64,000 bases of DNA from Sandarakinorhabdus sp. AAP62 (GCF_000331225.1 NZ_ANFY01000007.1:186001-250000), one strand, 5' to 3'; positions 44,684 to 54,411 are shown, counted from the stretch's first letter. Program-made: numbers and translations. Notes: generated by a model from the sequence alone, not told the origin.

Positions 44684-46464
44684 CAAACCGCCCCACCACT
44701 TGCGGCTTTTACCGCCGCCACCACTGACTTGGCATCAACCCGCGGCAGTGTCACCAGCCGGGCGCCCATCGCATTTGCCAGTTCTGCCCCCTGCGGGCGC
44801 GGCCGCGGGCTGCAATCAATGAACACGCAGGCGACGCCGCTCAGCCGGAACGCCCGCGCCGAGGCCAGCGCCGCATCCTGCGGGCTTTGGCCAGCACTGC
44901 CGCCAACATTGGCCCGGCCATCGGTGAGCACCACCACCAGCGGCGTGCGGCCCCTGGCCTTTTCGCCTTCCGCCACCTTGCGGGCCATATCCAGCCCGGC
45001 CGCCAGCGGCGTGCCGCCGCCGCCGGCAAGCCCGGCCAGTTCCTTCTTGGCGCGCGGCAGGCTGCGGGTGGGCGGCAACGCCAGTGCGGCTTCCGTGCCG
45101 CGAAAGGCGACCAGCGCCACTTCCGCCCGCTTCACATAGGCTTCGGCAAGCAGCAGCTCAACTGCACCCTTGGCCTCGGCCAGGCGCGCAAACGCCGCCG
45201 AGCCGCTGGCATCGACGGCGAAGATGGTGGTGGATTGCGTCTGCGCCACGAAGCGCCGGATGCGCAGATCGTCGGTGCGGATGGCGAGGCGGCCATCGTC
45301 GCGAACGGGCCGGATCTTCTGCCAGGGCGCCGCCGTCTTGATCGTTTCAATCAGCGCCAGCCGCGCCCCGCGCCCGGGCATGCCAGGCCGCACCCCGGCC
45401 GGGCGGCCACTGGTGATGCTCTTCTGCTTGGCACCGGAAGAGCCGCTGGCCTTGGGCGCCTTGCCCATGGTGCCGGCGGCCAGCGCATCGAGCAGGCCGG
45501 GGGGCAGCGCGGTTTGTGCCGCGTCCAGGATCATGTCGGTCGGATCAAATGGCGGCGGTTCCGGCTGGTCCTGATCGTCGCCCTGATGGTCATCGCTCGG
45601 CGGCGGGGGGGGCGGCGGCTCTTCCGGCGGCGGCTGATCGTCCGGCTGTTCTTCGGGCGGTGGCGGCTCTTCCTCCGGCGGCGGTGGCACGCGGGTGGCG
45701 CGCGGGCCGAGCACCAGCGCCGCAGCAGCGGCCATGTCGGCCTCGCGCAATGCCTCGATGTCATCGGGCCGCGAGTGGTTTATGGCGTCGTCGGCGACGC
45801 GCGCACGCGCGTGGGCGCGGGCGACCCGCACGGCCATGATCGGCGCGCGGATGGAAGCGATGCCCAAGGCCGCGGCGGCGACGGCCAGGGCGGTTTCCGG
45901 GTCTTTCGCGATGGCACCGGGTTCAGCCAGCAATTCCAGCGGCGGTGGCGGCGCTTCGCCAGCGATCAGGGCCGCCATGTCCAGCCGCACGGCGTTCAGA
46001 TCGATATGGATCGCCAGCCGATCGGCCAGGCCTTGCGGGATACGCTCGCGTTCGGCGTCTTCGGGATCGCCTTCATCGAACAGCACCAGCGGCGGGCAGC
46101 CATCATCAATGGCGGTGGCCAGGCGGGCGGCAAGGCCGGCGTTCATGCGCTCGGCCATCGGCACCACCAGCGCCTTGCCTGACGCATCGGCAAAGATGCC
46201 CGCGCGGTGGACGGGCTTGCCGCTGGCCAGCGTGGCGGTCAGGTCGAGCCCGCCATCAAGCGCTTCCGCGTCGGCACTGGCTGGCAGGCGGCGGCTGGGA
46301 ATGACCAGGTTCAGCGCATCGGCCCAGGCGTCACGCACCGGGCCGGGCCGGGCGCGGAGCAGGATACCGCCGATGCCATTGCCGGCTGCCACCAGCACGT
46401 CGATCGCTGCCAGGGCCAGCGCCCAGCGTTCGCCTGACGTGTCGCCTTCCCCTGCAGGGGTCAT
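44683..46464 (-). CDS. bchD: Magnesium chelatase subunit D
   Basis: 593-aa platform subunit. The N-terminal half is a degenerate AAA+ domain; the middle (about residues 255-310) is a long Pro/Glu/Asp-rich linker (PPPPEEEPPPPEEQPDDQPP); the C-terminal half is a von Willebrand A domain with the MIDAS motif FAVDASGSAAFARLAEAKGA. It forms the double-ring motor with BchI that drives Mg2+ insertion by BchH. Overlaps bchI by 4 nt and bchO by 1. Confidence 0.95.
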   Translation of the reverse strand: MTPAGEGDTSGERWALALAAIDVLVAAGNGIGGILLRARPGPVRDAWADALNLVIPSRRLPASADAEALDGGLDLTATLASGKPVHRAGIFADASGKALVVPMAERMNAGLAARLATAIDDGCPPLVLFDEGDPEDAERERIPQGLADRLAIHIDLNAVRLDMAALIAGEAPPPPLELLAEPGAIAKDPETALAVAAAALGIASIRAPIMAVRVARAHARARVADDAINHSRPDDIEALREADMAAAAALVLGPRATRVPPPPEEEPPPPEEQPDDQPPPEEPPPPPPPSDDHQGDDQDQPEPPPFDPTDMILDAAQTALPPGLLDALAAGTMGKAPKASGSSGAKQKSITSGRPAGVRPGMPGRGARLALIETIKTAAPWQKIRPVRDDGRLAIRTDDLRIRRFVAQTQSTTIFAVDASGSAAFARLAEAKGAVELLLAEAYVKRAEVALVAFRGTEAALALPPTRSLPRAKKELAGLAGGGGTPLAAGLDMARKVAEGEKARGRTPLVVVLTDGRANVGGSAGQSPQDAALASARAFRLSGVACVFIDCSPRPRPQGAELANAMGARLVTLPRVDAKSVVAAVKAASGGAV

Positions 46465-47489
46465 GCCGGGATCAGCTCCGCGATGGCGCGGGTGATGCGG
46501 GCGGTGGAGCCGGTGTCGTCCAGCACATTGCGGCGCAGGCGGTGACGCAGCGCCATGGTGGCCACTTCGGCGACATGGTGCGGCTTCACATGTTTCTTGC
46601 CAGCCAGCGCCGCCTGGGCGCGCGCGGCGCGCAGCAGGGTCAGCTCGCCGCGCAGGCCATCGGCACCCACGGCTGAACAGAGTTGCGCGCCAAGGCCGAG
46701 CATCGCGTCTTCCACCTGCACGCGGGGCAGCAGCTTGCGCGCCTTGGCGATGGCTTCCAGCGTATGCTGCTCACTGTCCTGAAATTCGGCCACGAACGCG
46801 ACCGGATCACGGTCAAAGCGGTCACAGCGCTTCACGATCTCGATGCGGTCGCCCAAGTCGGTGGGCGTGCGGACATCAACCGACAGGCCGAAACGGTCTA
46901 GCAGCTGCGGGCGAAGTTCGCCTTCTTCCGGGTTGCCGGAGCCGACCAGGATGAAACGCGCCGGGTGGCGGATCGAAAGCCCCTCGCGCTCCACGACATT
47001 GGTGCCCGACACGGCGACATCGAGCAGCAGATCGACGAGATGATCTTCAAGCAGGTTGATCTCGTCGATGTAGAGAAAGCCGCGATTGGCCTTGGCGAGC
47101 AGGCCGGGTTCGAAGCGCTTCTCGCCGGTGGCCAGTGCGCGTTCGAGATCGAGGCTGCCAACCACGCGATCTTCCGTGGCGCCCAGCGGCAGATCGACGA
47201 AGGGCACGGGAGATTCCTCGACCTGCTTGCCGGCGCGGTCTCGGCAGCCTTCGATGCAGGCATTGCGATCATCGGGGGCGCATTTGTAACGGCACCCGGG
47301 CACGACCTTCATGGGCGGCAGCAGACCGGCCAGCGCACGCACGGCAGTGGATTTGCCGGTGCCGCGATCGCCGAACACCATGACACCGCCCAGCCGCGGT
47401 TCCACGGCCGCCAGCAGCAGCGCCTGTTTCATTTCGGCCTGGCCAACAATGGCGGTGAACGGAAACGGGGTGCGCGCAGGGGGTGCCAT
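46461..47489 (-). CDS. bchI: Magnesium chelatase ATPase subunit I
   Basis: 342-aa AAA+ ATPase. Walker A MVFGDRGTGKSTAVRAL, Walker B GFLYIDEINLLEDHLVDLLL, sensor LVGSGNPEEGELRPQ with arginine-finger region LLDRFGLSVDVRTP. The Cys-rich insertion GCRYKCAPDDRNACIEGCRD is typical of bacterial BchI. ATG 47489 (MAPPARTPFPF) is chosen because the family start is near FPFTAIVGQ; a longer frame adds 16 residues. Divergent from a PEP-CTERM gene. Confidence 0.95.
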   Translation of the reverse strand: MAPPARTPFPFTAIVGQAEMKQALLLAAVEPRLGGVMVFGDRGTGKSTAVRALAGLLPPMKVVPGCRYKCAPDDRNACIEGCRDRAGKQVEESPVPFVDLPLGATEDRVVGSLDLERALATGEKRFEPGLLAKANRGFLYIDEINLLEDHLVDLLLDVAVSGTNVVEREGLSIRHPARFILVGSGNPEEGELRPQLLDRFGLSVDVRTPTDLGDRIEIVKRCDRFDRDPVAFVAEFQDSEQHTLEAIAKARKLLPRVQVEDAMLGLGAQLCSAVGADGLRGELTLLRAARAQAALAGKKHVKPHHVAEVATMALRHRLRRNVLDDTGSTARITRAIAELIPA

Positions 47490-47554
47490 GGCTCTCGCAT
47501 TAGGCGGCAAGCGCGGGGCCATCAAGTGTTCTGGCAAACCGCTGCCTTCGCTCT

Positions 47555-47572
47555 TGTGATAACCGGTTTACG
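47555..47572. promoter_or_regulatory. Near-match PpsR-type box upstream of bchI
   Basis: TGT-GATAACCGGTTT-ACG in the 149-bp bchI / PEP-CTERM divergent region: correct N12 spacing, right half-site ACG instead of ACA, and a symmetric AACCGGTT core. Weaker than the two perfect boxes near crtF and bchC. Confidence 0.35.
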
Positions 47573-47638
47573 AATACGAAATGATTTGCTAAGAAATGAA
47601 TGAGTGTTTGTTGTTTCGTTAACAGTAGGGCGTTTGTA

Positions 47639-48346
47639 ATGTATCGTTTCGTGCAGTGTGCGGCCGTTGCCGCAATGATGCTGGCTGGTTCGGCCCAGGC
47701 GACAAACCTGGTGCAGAATGGCAGCTTTGAGAGCGGTCTGGCCAATTGGACCATCGGCGGTGCCGACAATGGCAGCACCAAATATCCGCCCGCCGCGATC
47801 TTCTACAACAGCGCGTCCGCCTATCCGATTGGCGCCTTTGGTGAAGCCGTCACCCCTGATAACAGCGTCAGCGCCAGCCCGGATGCCGTCGGCAGCCGCG
47901 CCGCCTATTTCGTGTCGGATTTCGCCGTCAACCAGAGCCTGTCGCAGAGCATCTTCCTGGCGTCTGGCGTCTACAAGATCGGTTTTTCGGCCTATGCGCC
48001 GCTCAATGGCTTTCGCAACGCCGGTGACGCCACGTTCAGCGGTGCGATTGCGGGCGTACAGCTGGCCAATTATGCGGTGAGCGAGGGTCAGCCGCGTGTG
48101 TGGCAGGCTTTTTCCGCCGAAAAGACCGTGAACAGCGGCAGCCTGTTCGACATCAGCTTTGTCTTCAACACCAACCGTTTCCCATCCAAGGACGTGGTGA
48201 TTGATCGGGTGTTCATCACCCGCATCGGCGACGTGACCACCAACGCGGTTCCGGAACCGTCGAGCTGGGCCATGCTGCTCGCCGGCTTTGGCCTGGTTGG
48301 CCTGATGAGCCGCCGCTCCAAACGCGTCACCGTGGTCGCGGCCTGA
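47639..48346 (+). CDS. PEP-CTERM sorting-domain protein
   Basis: 235-aa exported protein. Signal peptide (VQCAAVAAMMLAGSAQA), an extracellular beta-rich domain starting NLVQNGSFESGLANWTIGG like carbohydrate-binding DUF642-type modules, and a classic PEP-CTERM tail: VPEPSSWAMLLAGFGLVGLM, then Arg-rich SRRSKR. Such tails are processed by an exosortase and the proteins often accompany exopolysaccharide. ATG 47639 (MYRFVQ) is the start because it places the signal peptide first. Terminated by a bidirectional hairpin. Confidence 0.85.
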   Translation: MYRFVQCAAVAAMMLAGSAQATNLVQNGSFESGLANWTIGGADNGSTKYPPAAIFYNSASAYPIGAFGEAVTPDNSVSASPDAVGSRAAYFVSDFAVNQSLSQSIFLASGVYKIGFSAYAPLNGFRNAGDATFSGAIAGVQLANYAVSEGQPRVWQAFSAEKTVNSGSLFDISFVFNTNRFPSKDVVIDRVFITRIGDVTTNAVPEPSSWAMLLAGFGLVGLMSRRSKRVTVVAA

Positions 48347-48368
48347 ACCGCGCCGCCTGGGCAAGGAA

Positions 48369-48404
48369 AAACCCCGCAGTGCCGATGGGCATTGCGGGGT
48401 TTCC
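48369..48404. terminator. Bidirectional terminator between convergent genes
   Basis: A stem of about 12-15 bp (AAACCCCGCAGTGCC with GGGCATTGCGGGGTTT, loop GATG) flanked by A and T runs, between the PEP-CTERM gene and the convergent TonB receptor gene. Confidence 0.8.
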
Positions 48405-48436
48405 TTTTGGCAGATTCTTCGGGTGCGCTGCCGCGA

Positions 48437-50755
48437 TCAATAATCCTTGCGCAGCGTGATGAAGAACTGGCGCGGCGGTGCCGGCAGCAGCGTCTGGTTG
48501 TCACCGGCAAAGCCGAAGCCGTTGGAGCCGATGGTCGCGATGTAGCGCTTGTCCAGCAGGTTGGTCACCGTGCCTTCGATGGCGAGGCCGTTCAGCCAGC
48601 GATTGTCGCTGGTGAAGCGATAGCCGAGCTTGCCATCCACCACCACGCGGCCGCCCACCGACTGGTCGTTGGAGAAGGTGAAAAAGCGCTTTGACATGGC
48701 GTTGGCATTGGCGCGGCCATAGAAATTGCCATCGTCATAGGCGACTTCCAGATTGCCGATGTGGCGCGGGCTGTCGACCACGGTGCGGCCGCGGATCGCC
48801 TGCACCACCACGCCGGCGGCGTTCACCACGTCGTCGCGATATTCATTGTCGTTATAGGCATAGCTGGCGGTGATGGTGACGGCCTTGATCGGCTGCCATT
48901 GCACGCCCAGTTCCGCACCCAGCGAGCGCACGTCGCCGACGTTGGAGAGGATCGGCGCGTTGCCAACGATGCTCGGCCCCTGCGGAATGGCCAGGATGCG
49001 GTTGGAGAAATTGACGAGATAGGCGCTGACCACACCACGCACATTGCCCTGGCCGAAGCGGAAGCCGGCTTCGAAGGTGTTGCTCTTTTCCGGCTTCAGC
49101 TGGTCACGCAGCACAGCGAAGCCGGCCGCCGACGAAGCGAACGGGCCGGTGGTGGCCGCACCCACGAACCCGCGCTGATTCTCGGTGAAACCGGCGAAGA
49201 ATTCGTTGTTGCCGTCGATCTTCCACAGCAGGCCGACCTGCGGCAGGAACAGATCTTCCGATTCAATCTGGCCCAACGCCAGCGGGCCGGGGACCGGATT
49301 GATGGCATTGGCGCTGATCGAGACATTCTGGCCCTTGAAGCCCCAGCTGATCGACACATCGCTGCCGACTTCGAACGTGTCCTGCACCGAGAACTGGAAG
49401 ATGTGGGTGCGATAGCGGTTGTTCCACTGGGTGAAGAACGGGTTGCTCTGATAGGTCAGCGCGCTGGTCAGCGGCACCGTGGTGCTGGTGCCCATCGAAT
49501 AGAAACGGCGGGCCTGTTCGAAATCATTCTGTTCGTACCAGGCGGTCAACTTCACATTGTGGGTGGCGATATCGGCGCTGATATCACCGATCATGCCCCA
49601 GCGATCCACACCATATTCGGTGGTGCGGAAGCTGAGCGGCAGGCCGCCCGGGCTGGCACGATAGGGCGTGATCCAGGAACCCTGGCCCTTGTTGTTGTGA
49701 TAATAGCCCTGAATACCGGCCATTATCCCGGTGGTCAGTTCGCCTTCCAGCCGGGCCCCGGCCAACCAGTCGCGGCGCAGGCCGGCGGCATCGTAATAGG
49801 CGTCATCAACGGTGCGGAACGGCGCCGGGTAGACGGTGCCGAGCGTGTTGGACGGCGGCGTCACGCCGGTTTCACCGCGATTGGCACCAATGGTGGCAAT
49901 CTGCACGGCGAGCGGGAAATTGTCGGAGATATTGTCCCAGAACGGACCCAAGCGGCCGAGCATTTCCTTGCTGAAATCCTGATAGTCACTCTCCTTGCGG
50001 TCGGAGAAGTTGACAAAGGCGGTGAAGCTGGCCTTGCCGCCGAGATCAAACACGCCCTTGGCATTGACCTGCGTGGAGCGCTGGGTGCCAAAGCCCTTCC
50101 ACTTTTCCGCATCGATGTGCGCCGCGCTGACATAGGCCTTGAAGCCGCCGATATCGCCGGTATCGACCGTGCCGAACAGGCGCAGCGTGTTGCTGTCACC
50201 ATAGGTCGCGTTGGCGGCAATGCCGGCCTTGTCCTGCGGCGCGCGGCTGAAGAATTCGATGGTGCCGCCCAGGTTGGACACCGATGCCGTGCCGAGCGCG
50301 CCGGCGCCCTGCGACACGCGGGTGCGGCCGATATTGTCGGCGATGATGGCGCGGCTGATGTGCAGGCCGTTGGTGTTGCCATAGCTCATGTCGCCCAGCG
50401 GCACGCCGTCCAGCGTGAAGCCGAGCTGGTTCTGGTTGAAGCCGCGCAGCGTGATGCGAGTCGACCATTCATAAACGCCGAACGGATCGGCCGACTGGAA
50501 ATTGACGCCGGGCAGTTTCTGGATGGCCACAAAGGGGCTGCCACCGGCAATGGTCAGCTTTATGTCGGCACCGCTGATCTCGCTGACCTGGCGGACTTCA
50601 CCTTTGCCGTAGACGACAATTTCGACGTCTTCAGCCACGGCATCAGCAGCATCAGCGGCACCGGCCGCCGCCGTGATGATGGCAGGTTGGGCAAGCGCGG
50701 GCGCGGTGAGCGCGACGCTGGCGAGCAGGGCGATACGATGGAGGGCAAGGCGCAT
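48437..50755 (-). CDS. TonB-dependent outer-membrane receptor
   Basis: 772-aa outer-membrane receptor. Signal peptide (LHRIALLASVALTAPALA), a TonB-box-like acidic segment EDVEIVVYGKGEV, plug domain with IQKLPGVNFQSADPFGVYEW and ITLRGFNQNQLGFTLDGVPL, then a barrel ending with the aromatic-terminal pattern PPRQFFITLRKDY. The ligand is not evident; the plug resembles receptors for iron complexes or oligosaccharides. ATG 50755 is chosen as the first residue of the signal peptide. It stands in the photosynthesis cluster between bchI and sbtB without an adjacent TonB or transporter partner. Confidence 0.9.
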   Translation of the reverse strand: MRLALHRIALLASVALTAPALAQPAIITAAAGAADAADAVAEDVEIVVYGKGEVRQVSEISGADIKLTIAGGSPFVAIQKLPGVNFQSADPFGVYEWSTRITLRGFNQNQLGFTLDGVPLGDMSYGNTNGLHISRAIIADNIGRTRVSQGAGALGTASVSNLGGTIEFFSRAPQDKAGIAANATYGDSNTLRLFGTVDTGDIGGFKAYVSAAHIDAEKWKGFGTQRSTQVNAKGVFDLGGKASFTAFVNFSDRKESDYQDFSKEMLGRLGPFWDNISDNFPLAVQIATIGANRGETGVTPPSNTLGTVYPAPFRTVDDAYYDAAGLRRDWLAGARLEGELTTGIMAGIQGYYHNNKGQGSWITPYRASPGGLPLSFRTTEYGVDRWGMIGDISADIATHNVKLTAWYEQNDFEQARRFYSMGTSTTVPLTSALTYQSNPFFTQWNNRYRTHIFQFSVQDTFEVGSDVSISWGFKGQNVSISANAINPVPGPLALGQIESEDLFLPQVGLLWKIDGNNEFFAGFTENQRGFVGAATTGPFASSAAGFAVLRDQLKPEKSNTFEAGFRFGQGNVRGVVSAYLVNFSNRILAIPQGPSIVGNAPILSNVGDVRSLGAELGVQWQPIKAVTITASYAYNDNEYRDDVVNAAGVVVQAIRGRTVVDSPRHIGNLEVAYDDGNFYGRANANAMSKRFFTFSNDQSVGGRVVVDGKLGYRFTSDNRWLNGLAIEGTVTNLLDKRYIATIGSNGFGFAGDNQTLLPAPPRQFFITLRKDY

Positions 50756-50913
50756 GGTGTGGGTTTCCCGGTTGAAGTGTGCCGGGCAGCCCGTGACAGG
50801 CGAATGTTGCTTCTCAATGCCAGTTTGGTGACTGGTCGGTTGCAATCTGGTGGCAGAGCGATGACGTGACCTGCAAGCCACAGCGGCGGGCGGCCAGCGC
50901 CGCGCGCCACCGC

Positions 50914-51225
50914 TCAATCGAAGCGGTGCCCGCGCACCACGCTGACATCGCTGACCATCAGCAACAGGTGATGGGTTTCCAGCATCGGCGCCAATTGCTC
51001 GACGAACGCATCGGCATGTTCTTCACTGGTGACCAGCAGCAGCATCACCTTCGACGTGGCGCCAGACAATTGATCATCGCGCCAGCGGCCACGCACGCCG
51101 GCACCGCCGGACACGGGCAACAGCGTATAATGCACGATGCCGGCCGACGCGGCGATACGGGTGATCGCCGGGATCAGCGGTTCATCCGCCAGGACTTCGA
51201 TGCGGCGACGCCGGGTGGTGTTCAT
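50914..51225 (-). CDS. sbtB: PII-like signalling protein of the SbtB type
   Basis: 103-aa PII-fold protein: RRIEVLADEPLIPAITRIAA at the start, a T-loop-like GGAGVRGRWRDDQLSG, and the central beta-strand SKVMLLLVTSEEHADAFVEQ. SbtB binds adenine nucleotides including cAMP in cyanobacteria and locks SbtA. The ATG overlaps the sbtA stop by 4 nt, the usual sbtA-sbtB arrangement. No extended C-terminal Cys redox loop is present. Assigned by context and fold pattern. Confidence 0.75.
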   Translation of the reverse strand: MNTTRRRRIEVLADEPLIPAITRIAASAGIVHYTLLPVSGGAGVRGRWRDDQLSGATSKVMLLLVTSEEHADAFVEQLAPMLETHHLLLMVSDVSVVRGHRFD

Positions 51226-52178
51226 GCGGCCATTCCTGCAGCCAGCCAGCCATAATAGGCTATGCCGATGGTGAGATTGAACGGGAAGGTGACGGCCAGG
51301 CTCATGCCCAGATAGAGGCCGGGATCGGCTTCGGGCAGCGCCAGGCGCATCACTGCAGGCACGGCGATATAGGACGCGCTGCCCGCCAGGATGCCCAGCG
51401 CGGCCGCCGATCCGGCATCAAGGCCCAGCAAGGTGCCAAGCCCGACACCCAGGCTGCCGTTGATGAGCGGGATCAGCAAGGCCAACACCACGGTCGGCAC
51501 GGTCAGCGCCTGGCGATCGAGCAGGCGGCGGGCGGCGATCAGCCCCATATCGAGCAGGAAGATGCACAACATGCCGCGGAACGGCACATCGAACACCGGC
51601 GCAATGCTGAGCAACCCTTCCTTGCCGTCGATCATGCCGATCAGGAAACTGCCGAGCAGCAGCACCACCGAACCGTTGAGGAAGGTTTCGTGCAGCAGGC
51701 CGCCGCGCGGGCCAAGATTGGCGGTGCCGCCGGTACGCGCCAGCAGCAGGCCCGTGATGATCGCCGGCGTTTCCATCAGCGCCAACACCCCCACCATATA
51801 GCCGGCCGCCGGCATGCCGGCCTGGCGCAGGATCTCGCTGCCGGTGGCAAAGGTGACAACGCTGACCGAGCCATAGTGGGCCGCAACGGCAGCGGCATTG
51901 GTGCGGTCCAGCTTCGCTGCGATGCGCAGCAGCCAGAATACCGGCAGCGGCAACAGGAAGCTGAGCGCCAGTCCGGCGCCGCCGGCCAGTGCCATGTCGT
52001 GGGTGAAGCCGGTTTCGGCCACTTCGGCGCCGCCACGCAGGCCGATCGACATCATCAGATAGAGCGAGATGCCCTTGGCCACCGCTTCGGGAATGACCAG
52101 ATCCGACCGCGCAAAGGCCGCGAGCGCTCCCAGCAGGAAGAACAGCACCACCGGCTGCAGCAGCGCATCAACAGCCAT
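51222..52178 (-). CDS. sbtA: Sodium-dependent bicarbonate transporter SbtA family
   Basis: 318-aa permease with about ten helices in two inverted halves. Family stretches: KGISLYLMMSIGLRGGAEVA, AHYGSVSVVTFATGSEILRQ and the second-half equivalent GSASYIAVPAVMRLALPEA, all strong SbtA/DUF897 signatures. It imports HCO3- with Na+, possibly supplying carbon for anaplerotic CO2 fixation. ATG 52178 (MAVDALLQPV) is used; an in-frame TTG seven codons upstream is possible. Coupled to sbtB. Placed directly beside hemA. Confidence 0.88.
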   Translation of the reverse strand: MAVDALLQPVVLFFLLGALAAFARSDLVIPEAVAKGISLYLMMSIGLRGGAEVAETGFTHDMALAGGAGLALSFLLPLPVFWLLRIAAKLDRTNAAAVAAHYGSVSVVTFATGSEILRQAGMPAAGYMVGVLALMETPAIITGLLLARTGGTANLGPRGGLLHETFLNGSVVLLLGSFLIGMIDGKEGLLSIAPVFDVPFRGMLCIFLLDMGLIAARRLLDRQALTVPTVVLALLIPLINGSLGVGLGTLLGLDAGSAAALGILAGSASYIAVPAVMRLALPEADPGLYLGMSLAVTFPFNLTIGIAYYGWLAAGMAA

Positions 52179-52249
52179 GGCCGAGGGTCCGAAGTTCAAA
52201 CATGACAGGGCTGTAATATTCTGGCGCTATCAAGGCAAGCCGGGGGGCA

Positions 52250-52279
52250 ACAAAAACCCGGCGGTGGTGGCCGCCGGGT
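52250..52279 (-). terminator. Intrinsic terminator downstream of hemA
   Basis: 9-bp stem ACCCGGCGG / CCGCCGGGT followed on the minus strand by TTTTTG, 27 bp after the hemA stop. It would end the puhA-to-hemA transcript before sbtA. Confidence 0.8.
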
Positions 52280-52305
52280 CATTGTTGCTGCAGAGCGCTT
52301 CGCTG

Positions 52306-53529
52306 TCAGGCAGCCGCTTCCACCCGGTGCAGGGCGCACTGGCCCCAGATGTCAGACAAGGCCTTCACCAGCCGATCGATATCGTCATCCGAATGCACCG
52401 GGCTGGGCGTGATGCGCAGACGCTCGGTGCCAACCGGCACGGTGGGATAGTTGATCGGCTGCACATAGATGCCATGATGTTCCATCAGCCAGTCGCTGAT
52501 CATCTTGGCCTTCTTGGCATCGCCCACCATCACCGGGATGATATGGCTGGGATTGTCGAGTTGCGGGATGCCGGTGGCGCGCAGCGCGGCGCGGACCCGG
52601 GCCACACGCTCCTGCTGACGCTTGCGCTCGAACGGGCTGTCCTTCAGGTGCTTGACCGAAGCCAGCGCACCAGCGGCAATTGCCGGCGGCAGCGCGGTCG
52701 AGAAGATGAAGCCCGAGGCAAAGCTGCGGACGAAATCGCACAGCGCCTTGGAACCGGCAATATAACCGCCGACCACGCCATAGGCCTTGGCCAGCGTGCC
52801 TTCGATCACGGTCAGCCGGTCCATCAGGCCTTCGCGTTCGGCGACGCCGCCGCCACGCGGGCCATACATGCCCACTGCGTGCACTTCGTCGATATAGGTC
52901 ATTGCGCCATGCTTGTCGGCCACGTCGCAGATGTCTGCGATGGGGGCGATGTCGCCATCCATCGAATAGACGCTCTCGAACGCCACCAGCTTCGGCACGT
53001 CGGGGCCATATTGGCTGAGCAGCCGGTCGAGGTCTTCCACGTCATTATGCTTGAACACGTGGAACTTGGCGCGGCTGTGGCGGATGCCCTCGATCATCGA
53101 GGCATGGTTGAGCGCATCGGAGAAGACCACGCAGCCCGGAATCTTGCTGGCCAGCGTGGAAAGCGCCGCCCAGTTCGACATGTAACCCGAATTGAACAGC
53201 AGCGCAGATTCCTTGCCGTGCAGATCGGCCAGCTCTTCCTCAAGCAGGCGGTGCACATGCATGGTGCCGGAAATATTGCGTGTGCCACCGGCGCCGGCGC
53301 CCGACTTGTCCAGTTCCTCGTGCATGGCAGCGAGCACATCGGGATGCTGGCCCATGCCGAGATAATCGTTCGAGCACCATACCGTCACGTCCTGGGTGCT
53401 GCCATCTTCCAGGTAGCGGGTTGCATGCGGGTAATCACCCTTGTGCCGCTGCAATTCGGCAAACACGCGGTAGTTGCCGCGTTCTTTCAAGCCGTCCAGC
53501 GCCGCCTGGAAGTGAGCTTCAAAGTCCAT
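52306..53529 (-). CDS. hemA: 5-aminolevulinate synthase
   Basis: 407-aa PLP enzyme of the Shemin pathway (glycine + succinyl-CoA to 5-aminolevulinate). Start [20 protein letters not shown]; substrate region [33 protein letters not shown]; the PLP Lys is in [20 protein letters not shown]; the aspartate is in [20 protein letters not shown]. It supplies precursors for haem and bacteriochlorophyll. Follows puhE by 20 nt and ends at a terminator; co-location with acsF and puh genes is standard in photosynthesis clusters. Confidence 0.97.
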   Translation of the reverse strand: MDFEAHFQAALDGLKERGNYRVFAELQRHKGDYPHATRYLEDGSTQDVTVWCSNDYLGMGQHPDVLAAMHEELDKSGAGAGGTRNISGTMHVHRLLEEELADLHGKESALLFNSGYMSNWAALSTLASKIPGCVVFSDALNHASMIEGIRHSRAKFHVFKHNDVEDLDRLLSQYGPDVPKLVAFESVYSMDGDIAPIADICDVADKHGAMTYIDEVHAVGMYGPRGGGVAEREGLMDRLTVIEGTLAKAYGVVGGYIAGSKALCDFVRSFASGFIFSTALPPAIAAGALASVKHLKDSPFERKRQQERVARVRAALRATGIPQLDNPSHIIPVMVGDAKKAKMISDWLMEHHGIYVQPINYPTVPVGTERLRITPSPVHSDDDIDRLVKALSDIWGQCALHRVEAAA

Positions 53530-53549
53530 TCATCTTCTCCCGGCCCCGT

Positions 53550-54398
53550 TCATTGCACGGCGTTTTGTCGCATCGCAAGCGGATTCGTGTCAGCTTGGGC
53601 CGCCCCATTCACCGATTCTTTACCTGTCTCTGCAGCGCGTTGGCGGGCCATTTCCGGCATCGCCCAGCGGAACATCGCCGTATCCTGCCACGGCACCACC
53701 AGGAAGCCATGTTCGATGAAGGCCAGCGCCACCAGCGCAAACGCCAGTGCATAGCCGGTGGCAATACCGCCCTGGCTGGACAGGGCCAGATCAGCCAGCC
53801 ACGCCGCCAGCACGGCAATGCCCGACACTGAGGCCAGGAAGAACCAGCGCGGCGGCGCGATGCGGAAATAGCTGGCCAGATAGCGCATGTGATCGGGCAT
53901 CATCTCGGTCGAGAGATGCGGCACCCCGGCAAAGATGTTGAACTTGGCCGACAAGCGCATGACGAACAGCAGCAGGAAGGTGAGCGTCGCCGTCTGGTTG
54001 GCCTTGCCCCAGGTGGCCGCTGCCATCACGATCAGGCAGCCGAACATCGCGACCTCGTGATAGATCAACGTTGCCGCCGCCAGCCGGAAGCGCCGCCAGC
54101 CCCGCGCATCGGGCGGGCAGGGATTGCGGTTGGGGCCGGTGACAAAGCCCATCAGGAACGACAGCTCGTGCCAGCCCCACAGCACCAGGGCACAGGCGAA
54201 TGCCACATAAGCCGCCCAGCTGCTGGTTTCTTCCGCCGTGGCGATGATGCCGCCCATGGCAAAGCCCGACGCGATCGAGGCCAGGGTAATGCTCACCGGC
54301 CAGGTGTGGCTGGGCAGTTTGTCGAGCCACAGCACAAAGCCCGTCGCGACGAACCACAACACCGTCGCAAACAGCAGAGGCAGGGCAAACTCGGTCAC
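53550..54398 (-). CDS. puhE: Photosynthetic complex assembly protein PuhE
   Basis: 282-aa polytopic membrane protein with about seven helices, conserved only in photosynthesis clusters and needed for normal LH1/RC assembly. It begins TEFALPLLFATVLWFVATGF; HELSFLMGFVTGPNRNPCPP and MRLSAKFNIFAGVPHLSTEM are conserved. The start codon is GTG (54396-54398), 13 nt after the acsF stop. Usual order acsF-puhE-hemA. Confidence 0.93.
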   Translation of the reverse strand: MTEFALPLLFATVLWFVATGFVLWLDKLPSHTWPVSITLASIASGFAMGGIIATAEETSSWAAYVAFACALVLWGWHELSFLMGFVTGPNRNPCPPDARGWRRFRLAAATLIYHEVAMFGCLIVMAAATWGKANQTATLTFLLLFVMRLSAKFNIFAGVPHLSTEMMPDHMRYLASYFRIAPPRWFFLASVSGIAVLAAWLADLALSSQGGIATGYALAFALVALAFIEHGFLVVPWQDTAMFRWAMPEMARQRAAETGKESVNGAAQADTNPLAMRQNAVQ

Positions 54399-54411
54399 GA
54401 CGGCTGCGCGC

